Origin: Heliopora coerulea
Lineage: Eukaryota; Cnidaria; Anthozoa; Scleralcyonacea; Helioporidae
DNA length: 64,000 nt
Direction of reading: 5' to 3'
Assembly (NCBI GenBank): GCA_030142905.1
Contig: JASJOG010000185.1
Coordinates: forward strand, 62,001 to 126,000
Each line of letters opens with the position of its first letter. Within the stretch, counting starts at the first letter, position 1. The notes beneath the pieces are model-generated. The model had not been told where the DNA came from and did no database searches. It saw only the letters and a list, made by a program, of their open reading frames with translations. A program made the position numbers and the translations under genes. Shown here one piece after another: positions 35,201-47,200 of the stretch.

Positions 35201-38200
35201 CAAGTGTGGCATCCACAATTTCTGGCTTATTGTACTTGCAGCCAAACCATCGAAGTGCCTCCACCATTTTTGCTGCTTTGCAGACTGAAACTATGGGAGC
35301 CTCATCTTCAGTCATGTCATTCTCATTGTCTTCATCTTTGTCTGATTAGAAACCAGAAATGGCCCGATTGATCAGCTGTTCCTCCCAGTCAGACTCTGTG
35401 CCAAGAGAATGCACTCGTCCAGGGTCAAAACTTTGCATTTCTTCGACACATGAAGCAAAGCCATTTTAAATTCGGTTAAATTTTTTGAAGTTCCCACACC
35501 AAGAACTGAATTAAGTAGTGTAGACAACAGTGTCAGAAAGACAGAGGGAGCGAGTGCTGATTGAATAAAAGTGTTTTCACACCTAACACATTTTGCAATG
35601 TCACTTAACATGGAGTGATAATTTATGCACCACAAAGTTGTTATTGGGTGGGATCAAAACAACAAGCTAGGATGCTGGAAAAATTTTTTTTTTGAATTTT
35701 ACCCGAATTATTTATCAGAATTATTAGTTCAAAAACATAGTTCTGAGAAACAAGCAACAATTATGGTCAATTATTCCAGGTATATTGAAATTTAGGGACA
35801 CATAAGACCAGTTGCTGGTTGTGTTTGACAGGTGGTCGCTCATCACAGGTAAAAAACTACAAGTCATCCATGCCAAAAATAGCGGTCAGATATGACAGGT
35901 GGTCACTAAATGTAGGGGTTGCAAAACTCAGGTTCCACTGTACTAAGACAAAGCATATCTAATTACATCTTTAGGGAGGTGTATGTCTTGTGCATAAGAC
36001 CCATTGACATTTTCTTTCCAGTTTCAGGGTTTATCTGGCTTAATGATGACATCACAGAGAGCACCTTATGGGCTAAGTCATTCAACAATGGGAATGTCTC
36101 AACGTCCCAGGCAAGGTGGTCGTGCAGTATATTCATCTTCACCTCAGGGCCCAGGAATGCCTTATAATGTGCTATCACAGCAAAATATGCAATATCCTGG
36201 AATGATGCATACTCAGGTAATTTAAAAAAATAGGTTAATGAAAGTGCCATTTTATCCCAGCAAAAACCTGTATAATAGGTAATGCTTGCACTATCTGTGT
36301 TAGTGTAGCTTAATGGTTATACCATGTCACCAGTAATCACGTAAGGTTTTATTTCCTATTAAGAGCTGAGAAGCTTTTCTTAATTTAGAGCTAGAGTAGC
36401 ATGTGCATTTGATATTTACAATCACCAATCTACCAGATTCTGCATTCTATTATGTACATGATGGGTCCCACTCTATTGTCACCATATTGACAACAGCATA
36501 AGTAATTCATAACATCTAACCATTATCACAGTTGAAACTTAAGACATGTTGTCTACAGCTTCCTTTGGCAAATTGTTCTCAAATAGTTATGTGGTTAGCT
36601 ATTTTACTGGTAGGTAGTAAACCAAGTTTTAATGAAGTTTGCTGAAGCAAAACTCCATAAATGATGCAGATTTTGTTATTGAATAAATTACCAAGGTCAT
36701 TATTAATTTTATTCATGAGAGGCAGAGTCATTATCTAGTTACCAGTCTCTCCTGTTGAAATCACTCTTGGTATCCACCTTTATAAGCTCCCCTCAAAATG
36801 TATGTACATACTCACATCGGTACCACATCATAAAGTTTTAAGATTTATTAAGCACTGGCATTTTTCTCAGTAAATATAATAGTTACTATATAGTAGCATA
36901 ATGTGATGGTAAATGAGACAAAAGCAGGGACATCACTAAAATCAAAAAAGTACTTAAGCTGTACTGATGATTTCTAATGACATTTTGAACAGTGTATCTT
37001 TTTTCAGGTCATCAAAAAATATGAGAGAAAACTGAGTACAGTATACTGTATTGATGCATTTGTGATTGTGTGATGTTATAAAGTATAAGAAGCAAGGGGC
37101 CAAAAATATAAAAATTATAATGGTATGAATTGTAGAGAAAAATTTAATAAACTGAAAACTGATTTTCATTCAATATGGTTTTAACATGTTGTAATTCTGA
37201 AACAAACTTGTTTAAATGGTTAAAATATTTTCTTTCATTTCATTCTTTCATTATCATCAAAATGTTGCTACACACACTATTTTTTTTCTGTACAAATATG
37301 GTGTATTTCATTAATCATTTTTGTGCTTTCATTATAATTTCCATTGACTAAGTACCCTTCCTACATCTTGCTTTTGTGAATAAGGGTCTTTTACTTTTGT
37401 GAGTAAGAGCCTTGATTTTTATTTTCAGTTTCAGCAGTTTTTCAATTGTTCAAAATGTTTACTTATCATGCAAAACTTCATGTATTTGATTTCTTTATTT
37501 TTTTAGGAGCAGTATCCATCTGTAGTTCGTGCAGGTTACATGCAACCTGTTCACACCCAAGTTCCCCACTACTCCTATAACCCTTCTTATGTCCGGCAAC
37601 CACCTCCACCTTACTATCCAATGGGTTCCATTTACTTCCTATCACAACAGTCGGTGCCACCAGCACCACAGCAGCAACACCAGCAACAACAACAACAAAG
37701 TGCTGCTAATAGTTCAACTATTCCAGGTAACAATTTAAACAAAACTGTGGAACGATCAAAACCCAAGAGATCTAGTAAAATTATCACAATTCAAGATCCC
37801 ATTAAATATGTTACTCCGGAAATTCTTTCACAAGCAACAAATCATTCTGCTGCTGCTGAAAGCAATGGTAAATTGTCTGGGACACCACCTTCATTAAGTA
37901 GCTCAGCACAGACAGATTCTTCTTCCATTCAAGCAAACTTTGCAGCACAAGTAGCTGCAGCAGCAGCAGCAGCAGCAGTAGTAGAAGGTAAACGAGCAAC
38001 TGATAAAAGACAGCCAGAAAGGAACAGTAAAGAAGAACATATATCAAAACCTCAACCATCAGAGCAAACGCAAGCAGGCTTAGGACATGTTGGAAGAGTT
38101 GAACAAATTATAGACAAGTCTAAAAATATCCATGAGAAGGAACAGTCTGTCATTACTGCAATGTCCTCTTCTTCAGATGAACGTTGTGTGACTGAAGAAC

Positions 38201-41200
38201 ATTTAACTGGAAGTAGTGCATCTGGTATGGACATCAGTGATACAAATCTACCAGAAATGAACACAGATAATATAGACACAGTTGAACCTATACCCAATGG
38301 TGACAGGACAGAAATATTAACTACCGTTAATCAGGAATCATTGTCTAATGAAGGACTGCCTGCGAATAATAATGAAACAGAAGATACTATCTCATACAAC
38401 AAAGGCAAAGGTGAAGAAAATGAACAATCAGGAATTGGTAATACTGAGTTGGAACCAAAACTTGAACTCTTAAAAGCTGATAAAGAGTTGGCATTCACAA
38501 ATGGTGCAACTGAAATAATCAGTAAAGAAATAAATGAAGATTTAGAAGAAAGAGAAAGAACTACTATGCATACTGATTCAGAATTAGGAGCAGGTTGTTT
38601 GGGGATGGTAGAGGAAGTAAAAAGGGATGTGTCAAGTCTTAAAGAGGATAAGAACAACCACAATAAAGGAGAACTTGTAAATAGATCTGAGAATGAGCCA
38701 TCTAGTGAAGTTATTGAGCCATCTAGTGAAATTATTGAGCCATCAACCACTTTTTCTGCAAAACCAAGAATGGGCATAGAAAACAATTCTGTGGAGGTTG
38801 TCTCAGATAGTTACATGTCTGCAGATAAAGAAGTCACTCCTGATCAAACAGAGTATCCTTTGGAACATGAGGATACCTCTGGTGACAGTAAAGATGTTGA
38901 ACTGATTCCTTGTGCTCCAGCAACATCACAGGAGCAACAACAACCACAACTGCAACAACAGCAGCAGAAGCCTGGAGGTTTGCATACCACTTGTTATGTA
39001 TTGAAACAAGTTAGCCTTGAAGTAATTTACTGGCTTGTAAAGATTCTAATGCATTTTAAGCCTTGTAGACAAAAACATAACCAATCACGTTCAGCCTTCT
39101 GGTTTCTTTGGCAAAGAAAAAAAAATAGAAAAAACCATAATCAGCCAACAATTTCAAAAAGTAGAGAACAAAACATGTGAAAACATCATCTTGTTGGCTT
39201 TATATTCAAGTTATGAACAAGACAAGAGAAAGACAATATCACCGCAGCTTTGTCCCTGTCTTTTCTTGTTGATAACTTGAATGTCAAGCTAAGAAGATGA
39301 TGTTTTTTGGATTGTTTTATTTTTTAACCCATTGAGGGTATGGGTGTTTGAAAAGCAACAAGGGTGAGGGAACTGCCAAAACTTAATTTTTATTCTGGAG
39401 AGTAGGGTGTCTACCCATCTGTGGGTTAGGCAGAAACTCCTTAGGTTTGATTAACAGTTAGGTGTTCCTTGAGGTCAGTGGAATAGTGCAGTGGAGTGCT
39501 GCTTGGAGCTGTGCAAAAAGATGGTTGCTGTCAATTTAAAATCTACCTTGAAATAATTTACAAAAGTTAAAGGAGGTTTTTACATAAATTAAAACAACTA
39601 CAAACAGTCTGACCAGTGAAATAAGATAATTTCCTGTGCTGGACACATAGAAACACAGATTCAGTGTAAAAGAATGCGATCAATTTTTATTTTCTTGCCA
39701 TCCCCTTCAGTTTCAAATATCCAACTGACAATATGGATTTAGAAGATGTACTTTGGTGTGTGACATTTGGCAAGCCTTTTGTAGTTTTTAATGGTTTTTG
39801 TTCCTCTTTGTTGTGCAGACCCACCACCCAAAAGAAAATCAAAACAATGGTTCAAAGATTTTGACAAGAAGGAGAGTGGGGGTAGCCTCATGGATGCCTA
39901 CATGGATAAACCAGTTCCACCTCCTGAGGCATGTCAACATTTTTAAAATACTTCTTAATATTTACTTCTAGTATGAGTAAGGTAGTATATGTTATACCAC
40001 AACTTCCTTAAGGAAATATAAATGTATCAATTGTTATTCTAAATTTAAAAACAATATCAAAACAAACAATGTGATGTGAAAGCACCACAGCCTCTTTTTA
40101 CTGAAAAGGATTAGTATGTATCTAGTAAGCTCAGAATGTTAGCAGTTATATGTGTCATATTACACACCTAAACCTTACTTGAAACAAAAAAATATGAAGA
40201 ATGTTGTCAGAACAAATGTTGCTGAAATAGAACAGTCCATGTGTCTGATTAGACAGGTTAGTCTTCCTGTAGTAATATAACCCAAGAAGCCTGATATCAT
40301 ACACATGGACTACATCACTTCAGTGCAATTTTCTTAAATTGAAATTGTTGGTCATACCTTATGGTTTTCAGACAGGCTTTCCTAGTGTCAGAACAATTAA
40401 GTTTTACCTAAAATCATTCCTGTTCCCTTATATCATTTCTAGTACCTTGGTTTTAATTGATGGTATCCAGCTGCAGCATGTGATGCTTAAAAAGAATGGT
40501 GGTTGTACATTGAATTGAGATATGTAATTTAACACATAACAGTTGCAAAACATGTGCAGTATTTCTGCAAAATATTTTCAGTACTCGCACATTAAGTTTT
40601 TTAAATCAATGGTATACAAAAAATTACTGAAATGACTGACCATTGTACACAATCCTACTTAATACTTTAATAACTGTTCAGCATGGAAATTTGTGCAGAT
40701 GTTTTAACCTACATTTTGCATGAATCAGTTGCATAGACTGTTTCAGTGAAGATTGAGTTTGGTGTGTTTTGAATAGTTCATACTATTTTTTATCTAGCCT
40801 CCAGTTCCAGGAAAGGTAAAGGCAGAAATTGTGGAAAAAGAGGTTGAAAAGCCATCAGATGAGGATTTAAGCTGGGAAGACAAAGGGGAAAAAAATGGTG
40901 AAGAAATTAAAATTGAGAATGAAAGTGAGAAAGGTTTGTACTAGCATAAGGTAGAAGGTTATGCATATTGTGGACTTGTTACCAGTATTAATAAGGGAGT
41001 ACAATGTTGAACCATAAACTGCACGGAATGTGAATTTATTTTTTCAAGTGTAACAAGGGCATGGAATGTTTTGTGATAAACATTAATGAAGTATGATAAA
41101 AATAATTCCATTATTGGTTATTTGGAACACCACATGGCTATAGTTCATTCAAGTTTTGTCAATTTGGGAGTTTCAAAAAAACATTTTACTAACAGTGATT

Positions 41201-44200
41201 TAGTTTATTCATGGTTCATTGTTTTATCTGTTTTTAACTCTTTCCTGATGGCTTAAGACTTCTCTTATTTTACTCTGGCTAATGTCAGAGTATTTTACAC
41301 TGGCTAACACCAGGCAATTTTACTTGTCAAAGAGGGAGCTCCTGCCTTGAAAAAGTTATAACTAGGTTTGTGTATGCTTTCCCAGCAGTGTAAGACTTTT
41401 ATTATTTTACTCTGACCATTGCCAGACAATTTTACTCTGGCTAATGCTAGACACTTTAAATCATCAAAGGGATTGCTTCCACCATGAAAGAGTTAATCAA
41501 ATGCACATGTACCTGGCTATCAATTATCAAATATCCACTGAGACTGTTTGATAGCAGTATCTGTCAACCAATGTGAAGCAGAATATGTTATACAGTAAGT
41601 AAATACTGGGCAGGTACAGGTGACCAAGTGATGGTCAAGGGTACTGTGGGCAATCCCAACATAAAGATAAAGCACTTGTCCATTAAATTACAAGAAAAGT
41701 GGTGTCATCTTGTGGCTTTAATTGTTTATATTCTGAGGGATCCCACCCTCATCTGATTTCCTTTATTTTGCAAGGGGAAAAGTAAAATTTTGTAAAAGAA
41801 ATGACAGGATATGAAAAAAATGTTTGTTGAGGTCATATAGGGATATGAAATTTATTAATTTAGATTTATGCAATGGGGGTTAAAGATGTGGTCATTAATT
41901 GTAGTAAGTCCAACCTGGTATAATTCTTATATATAGTGATCAGTCACATATTACAATTCTTTCTTGCTGAGGAACATTGAGTGGCTGTTTGATATTGTGA
42001 GGCCTCAAGGCCTTGTTTACAAATGGAGATGTAGTGCTAAGTTTAAAATCTGGCCATGGTCAAGTGGTATTTAAATGATAATGCATTAGAAGCCAATATC
42101 CTGTTTTCTAATTCATTGAACAAGAATACTGAAAGCCAAGAGCTTGGCTGGCCAGGTGATCTCTAAACTGTTCATAATCAGAAGACATCTGATAATCCTC
42201 AAATTAGCCAACACACCTCCATTTGACAAGTAAAGCTGTTGGGAATTAGCCTGAATAAAATTTCTGAAGCCCAGCATATGCAGTAAAGCAGAATGTCAGC
42301 CATAAACTTCATAGTGAAAACATTCCTGAGGAGAACATTGTTAAAAGCTGCAAATATTTAAAAGGCTGTTTTTATTATTCCTAGAACCAGTTTCAACTGA
42401 ACAGACAAAACTCAGATATGAGCGGGATTTTTTGCTTCAATTTCAATTCATGCAAGTATGTACAGAGAAGCCAGCTGGTCTGCCAGATATTGAAGTAGTG
42501 TTAGATGCTCCAGTTTCACAAAGCAAGATCAATGTATCAAGGTAAATATGACAGTGATTAAGGATGGTAAAAACCATATTAATTTTTTGGGAGAAAGCTT
42601 AAACTTTTCTGGCATGCAATGATTAACTGTGCAGGGTCAAAATTGGTTTTGGCTGTGGTGTACAAGACTCCTACAATTTAATGGTAATGCCAAAAATTGA
42701 ATTAGTAGGCAGTTTTAAATGAAGAAGCAAAGGCCCTTCAAATTATCTTTGCTCATGACATCAGTATGACTGCTCTAAACTTTCAGCAGTTCCCTTGCCC
42801 TATTGCCTGTTATAGACATGCTTCATGGTGGCCCTTAGGTTGAGAATTAAATGAATCCTGCTTCTGTAGAATTCTATTTTCCAGCTAAAAGTACTTGATA
42901 CACAACTATTCCAAATATTTTCACATGAGGAATTGGCAATTTTGGATATGTAAAACAGAATTCTTGTTTTCTACTGTTAAATTAAAGTTATTGCAAAAAA
43001 GCATTTTATAAAATAATGGGGATAAGGTAAACCTCAGGTGACAATTTCTTTTGTATCTGTTTTCTTCAGAGGATCTGGTATATCAGACTTTTTACCTTCT
43101 TATGCACGCAAAAAGAGCCAGGTTAGAGGAAGTAGTTGTTTGAGAAAGGTTTTTCATGAATATAGCCTCACATTTCATATTTTCTTCTAGGGTGGTGGTG
43201 GGAGAAGAGATAGTCGTGGTAAAACCCAACCTCGTAAGATTATTACACCTGTTAATCAGCCACCAGTTGAGGTATTTAAAGTAATTTATGCTTGTTGTTG
43301 CATTTTGATTATTTTAGTTCTTTAATATTTTATTCTTTTTTTTTATTTCTTTTACATTTTTTTTTTTAATTTATTTATTTTTTATCTTATAATTTTAACA
43401 TAGTTGAAGAAAAGCGAGAATCGTTGGACTAGGCCTCAAGAAAAAGAAACTGAACTAAGTGAAGAAGACAAGAAAACAGGTGTAAGTTAGTCATTATTTC
43501 AAATGGAGTTTTATTCAATATCTTTTGTTTTCTCTTCCTCTGTGTAATATCCTTTGTTATTACGTAAAATCACGTGATACAACTAGACACGTGACTAGAG
43601 AGTAATAAACGACAAGGTTGCCACTCCTGGTGATTTTTCACCAAACCTGGTGAAATCGGACTGAGTCTGGTGATCTGGTGAAGGAAATGTGAAATTGACC
43701 AAATTTGGTGAAATTTCACTACTTTATTCTTTATTATTCAAAAGTTCATTAACTTCTTTATACGTCTTACTGAAAAAATGAAAATGCTGACTTGTAAGAT
43801 GGCCCACAACTGTCACGGAATATGACGAAAAATCATGGAGAAAGCCCACCGATCTGAAAAATAGGACTGGATAGAGCAACCAGGGTTGGACTGTGGGAGA
43901 AAATGAAGCCCGCAAAATTCAATCTGCGCCATATTGGAGTGACCACTTTCTCGGTAACGTTGTTGTAAGGCTATTGTGAAAATGAGGAAACTCGTACATA
44001 GGGCTGTAGTTAACGAAGGAAAAATGTTAAAGGAAACGACAGCACATCCCAAAGTGGTAGTGAGGGATCTGACGCTGAAGAATCCAGGTTAAAAAGAAAA
44101 TTTTCACGGACATTTCGCTGGTAAGTATGGGGTGTCATTACCGTCAGAACTATTGTTTCGTTATTATCTACCGGCTCGTTATTATAGTTTTTCGTTATTA

Positions 44201-47200
44201 TTATTCCCAAGTTCATCATGATCATGAAATGTCTAGTTATTAATTTGCATTTCTTTGTTATTATTATACAGTGCTTTGTTAGTATTATGCACTGTTGATT
44301 TATTATTATGCGCTGTTTCTTCATTATAAATCATTGGTTTGTATTGGCACACACTGTTTCGTTATTATTGTGCAATGTTTCGTTATCTGTACCGATTTGT
44401 TATTATTAGGCACTGTTTCAGTTTTATTTTGCAATGTTTCGATATTATGATGCACTGTGGCATTATTAAGCAGTGTTGTACTATTATCATCACCTAGCAA
44501 AATTTCATGTGCGTGTGAGTAGCTGGTACGTTGAGCAGGGCAGAAAGACAAACTAACATGGTTATAAAGGTTCCGTCTTAAAGAGTCTTGAGGCCTTGTA
44601 GTTTCTATAGCTTTATTACATATATATACATACATACAAATCTTCTGTTCGCGCTCACAGTCTCTTCTGATCAACGGTAAGAATTGACAGCTCGTTAACA
44701 ATTGTCCAATCAGATTGTCTATACGATGTGACGTCTCTTTCAAATTAACAATAACAATAACATGCAAATCTATTACATCACCCCCTTTTTTTAGTTAGTG
44801 TGTATTCCCCATAAAATTGGTTTTCCATATCTTTGTGGTTTTCTTGTTTCTCTGGTTGATCTTCGTACTGTTTGGTCATTAACACCATTTCCATTTTCTT
44901 GACTTCCTGCATCATTACCATGACTGTCGGTTTTTTGTGTGCTTGGTCGGTAATCATCCTCTTCTGATTCTCGCTTTGCGCTTGGTATTTTCTTAAAGTG
45001 AGATACATTTCTAGTGATCGTGTGACCATCTTTCCCTCGTGCTGTAACACGCGAGTATTGTCTGCTTGTCACCACATACGGATTCGGATTGAAATTTGGA
45101 GTAAACTTATTCTTGCGTTCTTGTCGCACTAAGACATGGTCATCTACTTTTATTTCATTCTTTTTAGTGTTTCTTCTACTGTCCGCATATTGTTTGTTGT
45201 ACTTCTGTTTTATCATTTCATTTTGTCGGGCTGTCTTGTGTCGATTAACAATGTTCTGCTTGTTTATTATTGGTAGTCTCCCTTTTATCGGACGGTTAAA
45301 CAAAAGCTCAGCAGGTGGTACATTAGTGGAGGTGTGTGGTGTGGTCCTATACTGGAGTAGGAAACGATTCAGTTCCTGTTGCCATGGGCGACCTTCAATA
45401 TGGGCTGTTTTTAATGTTTTTCTCAAAGGCTGCATAAATCTTTCAGCCTCGGCATTGCCCTGTGGCCATTTTGGCGTTGCAAATCTCGCAGATATACCAA
45501 GGATTTTAAGATATCGAGTATAGTCATCACTATTGAAGGGTGGGCCATTGTCCGTCTTGATTTGATTTGGTATGCCATGTCGGGCAAACATCTGATCCAA
45601 TTTAGGAATGACGGTTGCTGCTTTAGTGGAACGGACTATTTCTACCTCTGGATATCTCAAATATCTGTCGACTGCTACTAACAAATACTCTCCAGAAGGT
45701 AGAGGGCCATAAAAATCCACGTGTAATGTTTCCCATGGTCCTTTCGGCATCTCAGTCATGGATAGTGGTTCCTTGGATGGTGGTTTTCCAACTGCTTGAC
45801 ACGGAATACACTTGTCGAGCGTATCCTTGACCATTTTATCAATATTAGGGAACCAAATTTTCTCTCTGAGTAAGGCTTTAGTTTTCGTAAGACCGGGATG
45901 TGTATCATGAGCAATGTCTATCGCTCTTTTCTGCAGCGCTTCTGGTATAACAAGCCTGGTTCCTCGTAATATTATCCCCTGTGACGTTACAGTTAGTTCA
46001 TCTCGAACTGACTTGAACTGCTTTACTGCGTCATAATGCCATTTGTTTAGTTTAATAGCTGCGCGAAGTCCTCTTAAGGTTTTGTCCTTGTCGGTAGCCT
46101 CTTTTATTTCTTCCAATGTCATTGTTTTCGGAATATGGCTTGTGGCTTTTGATGCCTTTTGCTGATCAATACTTAATTTCACGGGTTTATCTTTCAATTT
46201 ACCAAGACCGTGAAATATGTTCTCATATTTCATAACCATGTTTTCAATCTTCTTATCGGATGTCGTCGATATCTTGTTGACATGCAAGCTAATAAGTCCA
46301 AGTTCCTGAGCTGTAATCGCCGAGATCAGATTGCCACCACTTGGTGTTTCTGCTACATAAAACGTTGCCGCCGACATGCGTTTTCGTGTTTCGATTGTTG
46401 CTTCGAATTTTCCAAGGAATTTCACTGGTGTTTTTGCACAGTATGCAAATGCTTTTACTTTTGTTTTCTCGAGCTTGATACCAACCATATTCTTGTAAGT
46501 ATTTTGGTCTACAACATTAACAGTCGCTCCCGTATCAATTGTCGCTTTGAAATTGTGTTGACCTACGGTGACATTGACCTTTGGAGTCTTCATATTACAG
46601 ACTGCATACAAATAATCCTCATCTGTCGACTCACCACTTTCCTTAGCGTCGTGAATTGGGTTCACAGCATTTCGCTTTTTCCTGTCCCGACTGGGTCGTT
46701 TCTGTGGTTTCTTACTCCGGCAAACTTTCGCGAAGTGATTCATTGTGTTACACTTTCGGCATTGCTTCCCTTTAGCCGGGCAGTTGCCATAACGATGTAT
46801 TCCGCCACAATTGAAGCATTTCTTTGACGTTTTGTCTGGCTCGATCTTGTTTGTTTCTTCGCGGCGCACATCAGAACGTCCAACGCTAGACTCGATAACT
46901 TTGCTTTGATAATTGCTCTGCTCGTCTCTTCGTCCATCGAGTACGGAGAAGAAATAATAAAGCCCAGCAAAAAACACGCAAAATAGGCATATTAGAGGTT
47001 TAAAATGTAATTCTAACGTTTCGTTGCTACACGCAACATCCTCAGAGAATGAATGAAAAACTATATTACAAGGTGATGATATATAATGGTATGTTACATG
47101 ATAAGTAAACGAGATATTGGCGTAGGAGCGGAAGTGGGAAGGGCACAAGGAAACAGCAGACTGAGATGTAATGGAAGGGTCGAGAAACGAAATGTCTTAA

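Noticed and set aside
38331..38786. 151-codon antisense ORF in the large eIF4G exon
   Set aside because: Shadow of the acidic Glu/Ser-rich coding exon; the sense frame has family-conserved motifs and the antisense has none.
43982..44120. Upstream exon of the integrase-core gene (frame encoding STSQSGSEGSDAEESRLKRK)
   Set aside because: Protein-like and followed by GTAAGT, but its frame lacks a start codon and the link to 52530 crosses Gypsy-1; evidence too thin to annotate.
46210..46827. 205-codon plus-strand ORF
   Set aside because: Antisense to the Gypsy-1 protease and integrase region, rich in Cys and Phe as expected for a shadow frame.
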